Assembly: GCA_050303415.1 (NCBI GenBank)
Contig: JBNLBS010000007.1
Span: 1-64,000, forward strand
Direction of reading: 5' to 3'
DNA: 64,000 nucleotides
From: JBNLBS01 sp050303415
GTDB lineage: Bacteria; Pseudomonadota; Gammaproteobacteria; Methylococcales; Methylomonadaceae
Shown here: one piece after another, positions 8,616 through 16,578 of the stretch
How positions within the stretch are numbered: the first letter of the stretch is position 1
Layout: every line of letters starts with the position of its first letter
Program-made: the position numbers and the translations under genes
Notes under the pieces: model-generated
Told to the model about the DNA's origin: nothing
Database searches by the model: none
The model's input: only the letters and a program-made list of their open reading frames with translations

Positions 8616-9110
8616 ATGTTTATCATTCAATGGGTAAGCGCATGCGTTGCCGGGCAAAAAACAATACAAATACATACACCGATTGGTGTAATGAATGCTA
8701 AAGTTTGTGCAGATATATTGTGTGGATTGACCTGGTCGGATAAAAAGCAGTCGCATTTGCCTTATCAACAAAATATGCTGCAACAACAAATGGATCAGTA
8801 TTGGCAAGACGCAATGCAAAAGATTGAAATTAAGTTATTAAAGCAAGGTTCTGCATACAGGCAAAAAATCTGGAGCGAATTAATTAAGATTCCTTTAGGA
8901 CAAACTTTAAATTATAAAGCGTTGGCAGAAAAAACAGGTTCTGCTTCCAGGCCGGTAGCTGGTGCCTGTCGTGATAATCCGTATCCTATTATCATACCTT
9001 GTCATCGAGTTGTATCTGTTTCCGGTTTGGGTGGTTATGCAGGGCAAACAACGGGCTATATGATGGAGATTAAGCAACAGTTAATTGCTTATGAAGCGAC
9101 TAAGAGATGA
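8616..9110 (+). CDS. ogt: Methylated-DNA--protein-cysteine S-methyltransferase (Ogt/AGT)
   Basis: 164 residues. Suicide repair of O6-methylguanine and O4-methylthymine by transfer of the methyl group to a cysteine. Active-site motif IIPCHRV with Cys129, the helix-turn-helix region (IPLGQTLNYKALAEKTGSAS) and the asparagine-containing RDNPYP segment are present. No Ada-type regulatory domain. ATG 8616 follows GGGGTAGG. Its stop overlaps the xerD start (ATGA), so the two are co-translated. Confidence 0.93.
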   Translation: MFIIQWVSACVAGQKTIQIHTPIGVMNAKVCADILCGLTWSDKKQSHLPYQQNMLQQQMDQYWQDAMQKIEIKLLKQGSAYRQKIWSELIKIPLGQTLNYKALAEKTGSASRPVAGACRDNPYPIIIPCHRVVSVSGLGGYAGQTTGYMMEIKQQLIAYEATKR

Positions 9111-9991
9111 ACTCCAAAGATGAAATAGAATTGTTTCTGGATGCCTTATGGGCTGAACATGGCTTAAGCGAAAATACCCTGTCCGCGTATGGCAGTGATT
9201 TAACAATTTTTGCCAGATGGTTAAAACAAAAAACATTAAAGGATGCAGATGGCGCCGATATTTCGCAATTTTTAGCCAGTCGATATAAGCAAGGCATTGG
9301 TAATCGTTCAACAGCCAGAATTTTATCCAGCTTACGTCGTTTTTATGGATATTTGATTCGGGAAAATAGAATCACTCAGGATCCAACCAGTCTGATTGAG
9401 TCTCCGCATTTGGGGCGTTCATTACCGGCCTCGTTAACAGAAAAGGATGTAGAGTTATTATTGGATGCCCCGGAAATTACTAACCCACTTGGACATCGTG
9501 ACCGAACCATGCTGGAAATGTTATATGCAACAGGTTTGCGGGTTTCTGAATTGGTAAAGCTTAGATTTGAGCAAGTCAGTTTTAGGCGGGGTGTAGTTAG
9601 AATTATAGGCAAAGGCAATAAGGAGCGCCTAGTCCCTATAGGGGATGAAGCAATGAGCTGGCTGGAGGATTATATGGCTCATGCCCGAAAAGATATTCTG
9701 TCAGAGCGTCAATCGGATTATCTTTTTGTTACTAATCGTGCGGATGGCATGACGCGGCAGGCTTTTTGGCATATTATTAAACGTTGTGCAAAAAAAGCCG
9801 GTATCAATAAGCATTTGTCTCCACATACCTTAAGGCATGCATTTGCCACGCATTTATTAAATCATGGCGCTGATTTGCGCGTGGTGCAGCTATTATTGGG
9901 GCACTCGGATCTTTCAACTACGCAGATCTACACCCATATAGCACGTGAACGATTAAAAGATTTACATTCAACTTATCATCCAAGAGGATAG
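9107..9991 (+). CDS. xerD: Site-specific tyrosine recombinase XerD
   Basis: 294 residues. With XerC resolves chromosome dimers at dif under FtsK control. N-terminal SAM-like core-binding domain 1-100; catalytic domain with Arg145 (ATGLRVSEL), Lys169 (GKGNKER), His240-x-x-Arg243 (SPHTLRH), His266 (LLGHSDLSTTQIYTHI) and nucleophile Tyr275. Length and the ending HPRG agree with XerD rather than with XerC or an integron/phage integrase. ATG overlaps the ogt stop. Confidence 0.95.
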   Translation: MNSKDEIELFLDALWAEHGLSENTLSAYGSDLTIFARWLKQKTLKDADGADISQFLASRYKQGIGNRSTARILSSLRRFYGYLIRENRITQDPTSLIESPHLGRSLPASLTEKDVELLLDAPEITNPLGHRDRTMLEMLYATGLRVSELVKLRFEQVSFRRGVVRIIGKGNKERLVPIGDEAMSWLEDYMAHARKDILSERQSDYLFVTNRADGMTRQAFWHIIKRCAKKAGINKHLSPHTLRHAFATHLLNHGADLRVVQLLLGHSDLSTTQIYTHIARERLKDLHSTYHPRG

Positions 9992-9996
9992 AAATA

Positions 9997-10770
9997 ATGG
10001 CACATAATATTCACCCAACGGCATATATCGCAGAGGGGGCAGAGTTAGGCGAAAATATTACCGTGGGACCTTTTGCTGTGATTGAAAATAATGTGCAGCT
10101 GGGCGATAACTGTGAGATAGGCGCTCATGCAGTGGTGATGCCCTATGTGGTAATGGGGGAAGGGAATGTTTTGCATCCGCATGCAGTGTTGGGCGATTTG
10201 CCTCAAGATGTCAGTTTTAAGGCCGAGACCGTGTCATGGTTGAAAATTGGTGATAATAATGTTTTCAGGGAAGGTTTTACTTCCCACCGGGCTTCGGAAG
10301 AAAACGGTGAAACACGAATCGGTTCCGGCTGTTTCTTCATGAATAATAGCCATGTAGCGCATGATTGTGTGATTGGCGACAAGACTATCTTTGCTAATAA
10401 TGTAGCAATCGGTGGGTTTGTTGAAATTGGCAATAATGTCTTTATGGGCGGGGGGGTTGTGGCTCATCAGTTTTGCCGGGTTGGTTCTTTCGCTATCGTT
10501 CAGGGAACAACCGGATTGAATATGGATGTGATACCGTTTATGTTGGTCGGAGGGCGTCCGGCCCGACATTATCGATTAAATACCGTAGGCTTAAGGCGCG
10601 CAGGGATTACCGGCGACCGTTATAAGGCATTATCTTCCGCGTTTCGTTTGTTAAAAAACAAGCAAAGCCTGGATGAGTTGGAAGAAACGGAAGAACTTAA
10701 GCAACTGAAGTCCTGGCTGGCTGTTAAATCCAAGCGCGGATTACATGGCTTTATTGATGTATCGAATTAG
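9997..10770 (+). CDS. lpxA: LpxA-like UDP-GlcNAc acyltransferase, stand-alone copy
   Basis: 257 residues of left-handed beta-helix hexapeptide repeats followed by a helical C-terminus, the LpxA layout. LpxA acylates UDP-GlcNAc with hydroxyacyl-ACP, the first step of lipid A synthesis. The catalytic histidine block is present (NSHVAHDCVIG, His122), as are REGFTSHR and HQFCRVGSFAIVQ. It differs from ordinary LpxA in several repeat positions (FTSHRASEENGETRIG instead of the usual TIHRGT segment) and stands outside an lpxD-fabZ-lpxA-lpxB cluster. It may be a second LpxA or a related acyltransferase. Five bases after xerD, so probably co-transcribed. Confidence 0.8.
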   Translation: MAHNIHPTAYIAEGAELGENITVGPFAVIENNVQLGDNCEIGAHAVVMPYVVMGEGNVLHPHAVLGDLPQDVSFKAETVSWLKIGDNNVFREGFTSHRASEENGETRIGSGCFFMNNSHVAHDCVIGDKTIFANNVAIGGFVEIGNNVFMGGGVVAHQFCRVGSFAIVQGTTGLNMDVIPFMLVGGRPARHYRLNTVGLRRAGITGDRYKALSSAFRLLKNKQSLDELEETEELKQLKSWLAVKSKRGLHGFIDVSN

Positions 10771-10779
10771 ATAAAATAC

Positions 10780-10804
10780 AAGGCTGAGCTTATCACTCAG
10801 CCTT
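10780..10804 (+). terminator. Stem-loop between lpxA and the convergent small gene
   Basis: AAGGCTGAG (10780-10788) pairs with CTCAGCCTT (10796-10804), loop of 7, followed by ATTTTC. The right arm also forms the last codons of the leftward gene. Likely terminates the ogt-xerD-lpxA transcript. Confidence 0.75.
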
Positions 10805-11071
10805 ATTTTCAAAACTTTTGTAACGCACGAACAAAGCACAGGCACTGCCAACAATAATATAAGCATACCGTACGATAAAAGCGAGCAAAGAGCTCTGATT
10901 GTGTTCAACGCTGTCGCGCAAATCTGGTGTGACAATATAAGTCCACATAACGGCAGGAATAAAGTAAGTCACCAGACCGATAACCCCCCAGACTAGAGGG
11001 TCTTTACCAGCTGCCTGGGAACTTTTAAAAAATAAAATTGCAATAACAATTGCAGCAATTGAACCAAGCAT
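10793..11071 (-). CDS. Small inner membrane protein of unknown function
   Basis: 92 residues with three predicted hydrophobic segments: an N-terminal helix (MLGSIAAIVIAILFF), a central one (VWGVIGLVTYFIPAVMWTYI) and a C-terminal one (IVRYAYIIVGSACALFV). A short polar stretch (TPDLRDSVEHNQSS) lies between the second and third. I do not recognise a named family. ATG at 11071 is the first; the gene stands alone between lpxA and the tRNA. Its reading frame and helix pattern look real, but function cannot be inferred. Confidence 0.65.
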   Translation of the reverse strand: MLGSIAAIVIAILFFKSSQAAGKDPLVWGVIGLVTYFIPAVMWTYIVTPDLRDSVEHNQSSLLAFIVRYAYIIVGSACALFVRYKSFENKAE

Positions 11072-11197
11072 AGTTGTTATTCTTCAAAACGTGAAAAATA
11101 TCATCTTATAACGTAAATTGAACACAGCTCAAGAATCTTTTGTTTTAATTTGACTTTTATCTTGAAGGATTAAAGATTTTTGACATTTTATGTTTGA

Positions 11198-11274
<77 letters not shown>

Positions 11275-11304
11275 TGGCTGGGTAATTCTAGCATAAAGTG
11301 AAGC

Positions 11305-12081
11305 TTAAAGTTGTCTGTTTCGAATTGATTGTCTTTCTAACGAGGTAATATAGCGTTGAAGTTTGTGTTTGTCTTGTGGGTTGGTAAATAAAAATTGTCC
11401 TCCGACTTCCAGTAATCCGTCAGATTGCTTTGATGTTTTTTTTGATCGGACGGTTAAATCTAAAATCAAATTACTGTCATCGAGTAAATGCAACTGGCAA
11501 TCTTTTAGTGTGTCTCCTAGTTGAATTTTGTTAGCTAATAAGGAGGGTAGAGCGACGCTTAAGCCGCCATGAGATAGGTCAACTATATGTCCGGTTATGG
11601 GGATCTGCGTAGCGGGTGAAGTAGATTGAAAAATTATTGGTTGACTGTTGTCGGTTTGAATTCTGAAAGAAGATCGTCTGCTGGGGTAACAAATATTTTC
11701 TGGAAGTTCACAACGGATTAGAGTTCTGCCTTGGTGGGCTGTTAGCCCAATATGTTCAAGTTTGAATGAAATTTGGACTTGGTCATAAGTCGATAATAAC
11801 TCAATATCATCTTCTTTAATGATAAGCTCAGGGGCAATTTCAGGCTCAGGGGTATCGAGTAAAATGTAATCGGGATTTGTTCCAATCTCTAAGATACGGG
11901 TTGTATAATCGAGATCATCAATTTTAAATTGAAAGTGATTGATGTTTTTATCTGAAATGATATCTTCAAGAATGACTCTGACTTTCGTTTTTTGGTTTAT
12001 TGGTTTTTGTTGGGGTACCGTTGGTGGTTCTTTGGAGGAGCTCTTCTTTTTAAAGAAATCAGTGTTCAATAGTTTCAGCAT
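11305..12081 (-). CDS. ycgR: PilZ-domain c-di-GMP receptor, YcgR-like flagellar brake
   Basis: 258 residues. N-terminal YcgR-type domain (about 35-130) and C-terminal PilZ domain (about 133-255). Both c-di-GMP-binding signatures are present: the RxxxR-type motif in RRSSFR (135-140) and DLSHGG (168-173). In enterobacteria YcgR binds the motor when c-di-GMP is high and slows swimming. Here it is the last gene of flgA-flgM-flgN-pilZ, 21 bases after flgN, so it should be made with the late flagellar genes. A charged Lys/Ser-rich N-terminal tail (10-33) is unusual. Confidence 0.88.
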   Translation of the reverse strand: MLKLLNTDFFKKKSSSKEPPTVPQQKPINQKTKVRVILEDIISDKNINHFQFKIDDLDYTTRILEIGTNPDYILLDTPEPEIAPELIIKEDDIELLSTYDQVQISFKLEHIGLTAHQGRTLIRCELPENICYPSRRSSFRIQTDNSQPIIFQSTSPATQIPITGHIVDLSHGGLSVALPSLLANKIQLGDTLKDCQLHLLDDSNLILDLTVRSKKTSKQSDGLLEVGGQFLFTNPQDKHKLQRYITSLERQSIRNRQL

Positions 12082-12102
12082 GACCGACTGTTATTTTGAG
12101 GG

Positions 12103-12597
12103 CTAAACGGATGCAATAGGTTTTGATGAACTGTCGTAGCTTGATGTGCCGTCGGGACCGTATGTGTTTGCGAATTGTGGTTTGCCTTTGAGTATATTCA
12201 ACGTGCGCTGCGCATGTTGTGCAAGTAAAGCAATGCTGGCTCCGTTTTGTTCATTCAGTTGCTGACATTGCTCTGACAGTTTTGCTAATGCCGCCCAGGA
12301 ATTTTCAGTCTCGTCTATGCTTATTCCGATTGATTTTGCTTTACTAAAATATTGCTGAATACCTTTGCGGTTGACACTTAGTTTTTCACTTTTTAGTAAT
12401 TTTCCAAGCTGTTCACTAAACTGATCAAGCTGAGGAATGAGTTCGTTTTTTTGAGCGATGAGCTCATTGAACACATCAATATCTTTTGTGTCTTTAAGGT
12501 ATTCAGCTTCCAGAGATAATAATTGATGAAAGGTTTGTGTCAAATGTAAACCGTTCTGAATTAGTTGTTCGACAATTGGAAAGCTTTTATCAATCAT
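12103..12597 (-). CDS. flgN: Flagellar chaperone FlgN
   Basis: 164 residues, helical. Chaperone for the hook-filament junction proteins FlgK and FlgL, whose genes end the rightward operon at 23553-27028. The FlgN C-terminal signature is present (LNEQNGASIALL, AQHAQRTLNILKG, then YGPDG). Eleven bases downstream of flgM, the standard pairing. Confidence 0.92.
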   Translation of the reverse strand: MIDKSFPIVEQLIQNGLHLTQTFHQLLSLEAEYLKDTKDIDVFNELIAQKNELIPQLDQFSEQLGKLLKSEKLSVNRKGIQQYFSKAKSIGISIDETENSWAALAKLSEQCQQLNEQNGASIALLAQHAQRTLNILKGKPQFANTYGPDGTSSYDSSSKPIASV

Positions 12598-12608
12598 AGG
12601 AGCGTTAT

Positions 12609-12902
12609 TTATTGTTCAAACTGAAGCATTTTTTTAGCAATTTTTTCTGCATCAATTTCATAAGTACCATTGGAAATTGATTCTTTAAGGGCTGCAACAC
12701 GCTCTTTGTCAAAAATTGGCTCAGATGTTGTTGACTCAAGTGCTTTTTTAATTTCTTGAACAACCGAGGTGATTTTTGAGCGATCTTCACTCTGTTCAGA
12801 ATTAACAGCAGCACCAGCTTGTTTGCCGGCAGTGTTAGTTTTTAACGATGCTTTGTCCGATGACGGATTAAGCTGTCTGCCTGTAATGGATTCGATAGCC
12901 AT
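12609..12902 (-). CDS. flgM: Anti-sigma28 factor FlgM
   Basis: 97 residues. Holds sigma28 (FliA) inactive until exported through the completed hook. N-terminal disordered part, MAIESITGRQLNPSSDKA, and the C-terminal sigma28-binding helices (RVAALKESISNGTYEIDAEK; IAKKMLQFEQ). Length is the family norm. A sigma28-type promoter lies directly upstream, giving the usual autoregulatory loop. Confidence 0.95.
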   Translation of the reverse strand: MAIESITGRQLNPSSDKASLKTNTAGKQAGAAVNSEQSEDRSKITSVVQEIKKALESTTSEPIFDKERVAALKESISNGTYEIDAEKIAKKMLQFEQ

Positions 12903-12935
12903 AATTAGGTTCCTTAATACTTTTCTCTAAAGCTT

Positions 12936-12962
12936 ATAGCGGCACTAAAATGCTGAACTTTA
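12936..12962 (-). promoter_or_regulatory. Sigma28 (FliA)-type promoter of flgM-flgN-pilZ
   Basis: Read leftward: TAAAGTTC (12962-12955), 11 bases, GCCGCTAT (12943-12936). 13 of 16 positions match TAAAGTTT-N11-GCCGATAA, with exact spacing. It lies in the 66-bp gap between flgA and flgM and gives a leader of about 30 bases to the flgM ATG. The known biology of flgM (class III autoregulation) fits. Confidence 0.75.
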
Positions 12963-12968
12963 ATTTTT

Positions 12969-13667
12969 TTAAAAAATAACTGAAACCAGCCCTGGCTTTA
13001 TGGCCGTTGCTTGAATCATACGATTTGATTTTAAGTTTTTAACATTGATGATTTGGCCTTTGATACCATCCATCATTGCTTGTCCAGGCATTCTAATATC
13101 AAAATAAGGTGAACTTGCAGAAATAATGACTTTTTCACCTCTATGAATTACTTTAGGTTCAGCAAAATTTGTTGGATCGATTATTGTACCAATCGATAAA
13201 TTTTTTTTAGCCAGTTTATTCTTAATTTGAAAAAAATCTGTTAAATAACCCCGCCTGAGTTTTGATTGTTGTACTTTTGCTAAAGTCAAATGGGCTGGCG
13301 TGACCTTTTGTCCTTTTGCCAGGGGTTTTGCCAATACATACACATCTTTATAGATCTTAATTGTAGCAGAAATAAACAAAGACCAGCTTTTACCTGATGA
13401 ACATCGTACACCAATTGAAACGCGACCGTTTTTGAGCAATACATTTTTACTGAAACTTTGTAATGGTTGTTCGCATAAAGGCAGCTTCAAGCGCTTGTCC
13501 ATAGGGGAAATGTTTATACTGTATTCCGATGTTGTATTCATGTTATCAGTAATGTAGCTTTTGGCTGCGTTGTAAATGCTTTCATGAGACTGAAATGCTT
13601 GTTCGGCTCTACCATCGGTCAAACAGAACAATTGCAAAGTTATTAAGAAAAAATATTTTGTTTTCAT
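12969..13667 (-). CDS. flgA: Flagellar P-ring assembly chaperone FlgA
   Basis: 232 residues. Periplasmic chaperone for P-ring protein FlgI. Signal peptide MKTKYFFLITLQLFCLTDGRA, then an N-terminal domain and the SAF/FlgA C-terminal domain (YVLAKPLAKGQKVTPAHLTL; RRGYLTDF; VIHRGEKVIISA; MPGQAMMDGIKGQIINVKN). I place the start at ATG 13667: it yields the signal peptide and lies about 25 bases after the start expected from the sigma54 element at 13704-13719. A longer open frame upstream would include that promoter and no signal peptide. Confidence 0.93.
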   Translation of the reverse strand: MKTKYFFLITLQLFCLTDGRAEQAFQSHESIYNAAKSYITDNMNTTSEYSINISPMDKRLKLPLCEQPLQSFSKNVLLKNGRVSIGVRCSSGKSWSLFISATIKIYKDVYVLAKPLAKGQKVTPAHLTLAKVQQSKLRRGYLTDFFQIKNKLAKKNLSIGTIIDPTNFAEPKVIHRGEKVIISASSPYFDIRMPGQAMMDGIKGQIINVKNLKSNRMIQATAIKPGLVSVIF

Positions 13668-13703
13668 AGTTGGTGTCGGAATAATGACTTTGTTAAAGAT
13701 ATA

Positions 13704-13719
13704 AGCACAATTAATGCCA
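13704..13719 (-). promoter_or_regulatory. Sigma54 (-24/-12) promoter of flgA
   Basis: Read leftward: TGGCAT-TAATT-GTGCT. The invariant GG and GC are ten bases apart, and 9 of 11 fixed positions agree with TGGCAC-N5-TTGCT. Predicted start near 13692, 25 bases before the flgA ATG. The flanking core is identical to that of the flgB element at 16133-16148. Confidence 0.78.
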
Positions 13720-14020
13720 AATAAATTAATAAAGTAATTTGTTGGAAAGTCGCTATAATTCGCAGTACTGGTAGAAAATGAATTTAAGAAAGACCTGGTT
13801 AAGTCCTTCGACAATCTCTGGATAAACCGTAAGCGTTTGATTTTTAAACATGGAGAACCTATCGGGCTATGAACAAAATCAACTTATTCAAAGCTTTCTT
13901 AAGTTAAGCCTTTTAACAATGTTAAAAACAGATGAATGTTGAAATAATGAACCGGTCAGCAACAAAGTTGTAATGGGTTAAAGCTATTATTTAGCCGAAT
14001 TTAGATTCTAGGGGAGTAAA
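13720..14020. other. Upstream region between divergent flgA and cheV
   Basis: AT-rich, no plausible gene. It should hold FleQ/NtrC-type activator sites for the flgA sigma54 element and a cheV promoter. Near cheV there is TAAAGC...GCCGAATT (13978-13999), which resembles sigma28 parts but with a spacer four bases too short. I cannot assign a cheV promoter. Confidence 0.4.
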
Positions 14021-14959
14021 ATGGCGGGAATTTTAGATGGCGTGGATCAGCGAACACAATTAGCAGGACATAACCGTTTTGAGTTATTACTGTTTCGGCT
14101 TGCTGGACGTCAGCGTTTTGGTATTAATGTATTTAAAGTTCAAGAAGTTATTCAATGCCCAAGCTTAACGCAAATTCCAAAATCACATTCAGTTATCTGT
14201 GGAGTGGCCCATTTACGCGGTAAAACTATTCCCGTTCTAGACTTGTCTATGGCCATTGGCTTACCGTCTTTGCCCAGGGATGATGGTTGCTATGTTATTG
14301 TTACAGAGTATAACAGGGCGATTCAGGGTTTTTTGGTTGCTTCTGTGGATAGAATAATCAATATTGGCTGGTCATCGGTTAAAGCGCCTCCTTCTGGCGG
14401 AGGGAAAGAAGGTTATTTGACAGCGGTTACTGAAGTAGAAAATGAACTTATAGAAGTGATTGATGTTGAAAAAGTGATGAAAGAGGTGATTGGTTCCCAG
14501 GAAGAGGTTTCGGAAGATGTAATTGATAGAGATCTAGCTGATCGAGGTGATCATATTTTAATCGTTGATGATTCGTCTGTTGCCCGTAATCAGGTAAAAA
14601 GAGTTTGTGGTCAGATGGATATAGAATGTACCACTTTAAAAGATGGTGTTGAAGCCTGGGAACATCTGAATCAACTGCTTTCCGATGGGGTTGATGTAGC
14701 ATCATATTATGCCATGATAATTTCAGATGTGGAGATGCCCAGAATGGATGGGTATACTTTGGCAACCAAAATTAAAAATGATGCAAACATGAAAGATGTT
14801 TATTTGGTGTTACATACTTCATTAAGTGGAGTTTTTAATACCACAATGGTTGAAAAAGTCGGAGCTAATGAATTTTTGGCCAAGTTTGAACCGGATGAGC
14901 TTGCTAAGACTATTCAACGACGATTAAGAGATTTTCATGCGCAGCAGGCAAGATCCTAA
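14021..14959 (+). CDS. cheV: Chemotaxis coupling protein CheV (CheW-REC)
   Basis: 312 residues. CheW-like domain (about 20-160) linking receptors to CheA, fused to a receiver domain (about 177-310). CheW part: RFGINVFKVQEVIQ and GVAHLRGKTIPVLDL. Receiver: acidic pair DD183-184, phospho-acceptor Asp236 (ISDVEMPRMDG), Lys288 (FLAKFEPDEL). CheV proteins in gammaproteobacteria often sit beside cheR just ahead of flgB, as here. ATG 14021 follows GGGG at 14011-14014. Confidence 0.96.
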   Translation: MAGILDGVDQRTQLAGHNRFELLLFRLAGRQRFGINVFKVQEVIQCPSLTQIPKSHSVICGVAHLRGKTIPVLDLSMAIGLPSLPRDDGCYVIVTEYNRAIQGFLVASVDRIINIGWSSVKAPPSGGGKEGYLTAVTEVENELIEVIDVEKVMKEVIGSQEEVSEDVIDRDLADRGDHILIVDDSSVARNQVKRVCGQMDIECTTLKDGVEAWEHLNQLLSDGVDVASYYAMIISDVEMPRMDGYTLATKIKNDANMKDVYLVLHTSLSGVFNTTMVEKVGANEFLAKFEPDELAKTIQRRLRDFHAQQARS

Positions 14960-15051
14960 AAGTGCTAATCAAGTGATGCAAACAAAGTTTTTAAAGATTG
15001 TTTACATGGAAACTGGAACAGGACGGGCTAAGTTGAGTTTATGGGAAGCTG

Positions 15052-15924
15052 ATGAACTCTAAAATTTCGAATCCAACAATGAGCAGGGTATCAGCTAATG
15101 TAGATATGAGTGCTCAGGAATATAAAGTGGTTCAACAGTTTTTAAGCCAGTCCTGTGGTATTGTTTTAAGCGACAATAAGCAGTATTTGGTTAAAAACAG
15201 GCTTTGTTCTGTGTTAAATAAATTTGAACTTCGTACCTTTGCAGAACTGATTGCATTGCTTCAATCTGTTAGTGTCACGTCCACTAAAATTAAAGCGGAA
15301 GTGATTGATGCGATGACGACGAATGAAACTTTTTGGTTCAGAGATGATGTTCAGTTTGCTGAACTTAAAGATAAAGTTTTGCCGGAGATATTAAGAGAAA
15401 AAAAAACCATGGTCCGGGTGTGGTCGGCAGCCTGTTCGTCAGGACAAGAACCCTACACCATTAGTATGTGTGCTGATGAAGCCTGTAAAAAAGTGGGCAT
15501 GGGGCGAAACGTTCAAGTGATTGGTACGGATATTTCGGAAAAAGTGCTCAAGGATGCCAAAATGGCCGTTTATTCAGAAATGGCATTATCCAGAGGGTTG
15601 GATCCTAAAATAAGAGAGCAGTATTTTTTAAAGGTAAATGATGGTTATAAGCTTAAACCTGAAATTATGAATAGAGTTCGATTTCAGCAGTTTAATCTAC
15701 TTAAGCCTTTTTCTGTATTGGGGCGTTTCGATATTATTTTTTGTCGAAATGTACTCATTTACTTTTCCGATGAGGTTAAGCGGGATATTTTGGCCCGAAT
15801 GGTTAATTCACTCGAGCCTGGAGGCTATCTGTTTTTAAGCAGTACAGAGTCTGTGCCGATGGGAATGACTGAATTTAAAGCGGTTCGCGGTAGCCGAGCG
15901 CGTTACTTTAAAAAAAACAGTTAA
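15052..15924 (+). CDS. cheR: Chemotaxis protein methyltransferase CheR
   Basis: 290 residues. Uses AdoMet to methylate glutamates of chemoreceptors for adaptation. N-terminal CheR domain (about 18-75) and catalytic Rossmann domain: MTTNETFWFRD, the AdoMet-binding SAACSSGQEPYT, GTDIS, FCRNVLIYF and the final SRARYFKK. Start could be ATG 15052, 15079 or 15106; the first is used, though the conserved part only begins near MSAQEY. Ninety-two bases after cheV and presumably in the same transcript. Confidence 0.96.
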   Translation: MNSKISNPTMSRVSANVDMSAQEYKVVQQFLSQSCGIVLSDNKQYLVKNRLCSVLNKFELRTFAELIALLQSVSVTSTKIKAEVIDAMTTNETFWFRDDVQFAELKDKVLPEILREKKTMVRVWSAACSSGQEPYTISMCADEACKKVGMGRNVQVIGTDISEKVLKDAKMAVYSEMALSRGLDPKIREQYFLKVNDGYKLKPEIMNRVRFQQFNLLKPFSVLGRFDIIFCRNVLIYFSDEVKRDILARMVNSLEPGGYLFLSSTESVPMGMTEFKAVRGSRARYFKKNS

Positions 15925-15992
15925 TTTGATGCCAAAAAATTGACAGTGATACTGTTTGTTTCTTATTTAATTACAATCTCGACAAGTCTATT

Positions 15993-16052
15993 AGGCTTAT
16001 TGCCCACGGCAATAAACCTTTCTTATCATTAAGCGGCTATTTTTTGCCGCTT
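15993..16052 (+). terminator. Two tandem stem-loops after cheR
   Basis: First: TTATTGCC/GGCAATAA (15997-16004 with 16008-16015), loop CAC, extended by AGG/CCT around one mismatch. Second: AAGCGGC/GCCGCTT (16031-16037 with 16046-16052), T-rich loop. Neither has a perfect U-tail. Together they probably separate cheV-cheR from the flgB operon. Confidence 0.55.
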
Positions 16053-16132
16053 CAATATTTTTTCTGAATATTTCACGTATTAAAAACAGTCTATTCCTAT
16101 AACCTTATGTTTTATTAAGATAATTTATGTTA

Positions 16133-16148
16133 TGGCATGTGTCGTGCT
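16133..16148 (+). promoter_or_regulatory. Sigma54 (-24/-12) promoter of the flgB operon
   Basis: TGGCAT-GTGTC-GTGCT: GG and GC ten bases apart, T-run following. Predicted start near 16160, just before the flgB ATG at 16183. An in-frame ATG at 16132 that would lengthen flgB overlaps this element, which argues for the shorter FlgB. Same hexamer and pentamer as at flgA. Confidence 0.78.
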
Positions 16149-16182
16149 TTTTTCTTGTTACAAAGAAAAAAAGGTGCATGTT

Positions 16183-16575
16183 ATGGCGATTAATTTTGAT
16201 AAAGCTTTGGGGGTATTACCTCAGGCTTTGGCATTACGAGAAAAACGAAGTCAGGTTTTGGCATCCAATTTAGCAAATGCGGATACTCCTGGCTATAAGG
16301 CTAGAGATCTTGATTTCCAATCAGTTTTAAAACAGTCCATGCCTAAGTCTGTGTCGATGGATAGAACACAGACCGGTCATATCGTACCTGGTGATAATTT
16401 ATTGGGTGCTCAATTAATGTATCGAAATCCACATCAGGCCTCGTTGGATGGTAACACTGTCGAGTCGCATATCGAACACGCAAAATATGCAGAAAATGCC
16501 GTGCAATATCAGGCAAGTTTGCGTTTTATCAATGGTCGGATTTCCGGTTTGATGACGGCAATCAGAGGAGAATAG
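16183..16575 (+). CDS. flgB: Flagellar basal-body rod protein FlgB
   Basis: 130 residues, normal for FlgB. Proximal rod subunit, exported by the type III apparatus without a cleaved signal. MAINFDKALGVLPQALALRE, then the rod motif ASNLANADTPGYKARDLDFQ and a C-terminal YQASLRFINGRI helix. ATG 16183 follows AGGTG and gives the conserved start. First gene of flgBCDEFGHIJKL. Confidence 0.97.
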   Translation: MAINFDKALGVLPQALALREKRSQVLASNLANADTPGYKARDLDFQSVLKQSMPKSVSMDRTQTGHIVPGDNLLGAQLMYRNPHQASLDGNTVESHIEHAKYAENAVQYQASLRFINGRISGLMTAIRGE

Positions 16576-16578
16576 GTT

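Noticed and set aside
13978..13999. TAAAGC and GCCGAATT before cheV resembling a sigma28 promoter
   Set aside because: The gap between the two parts is about four bases too short for the FliA spacing, so it is not called.
16132..16182. Longer FlgB starting at ATG 16132
   Set aside because: This ATG lies within the sigma54 element, and the extension is not conserved; the ATG at 16183 gives the family start.
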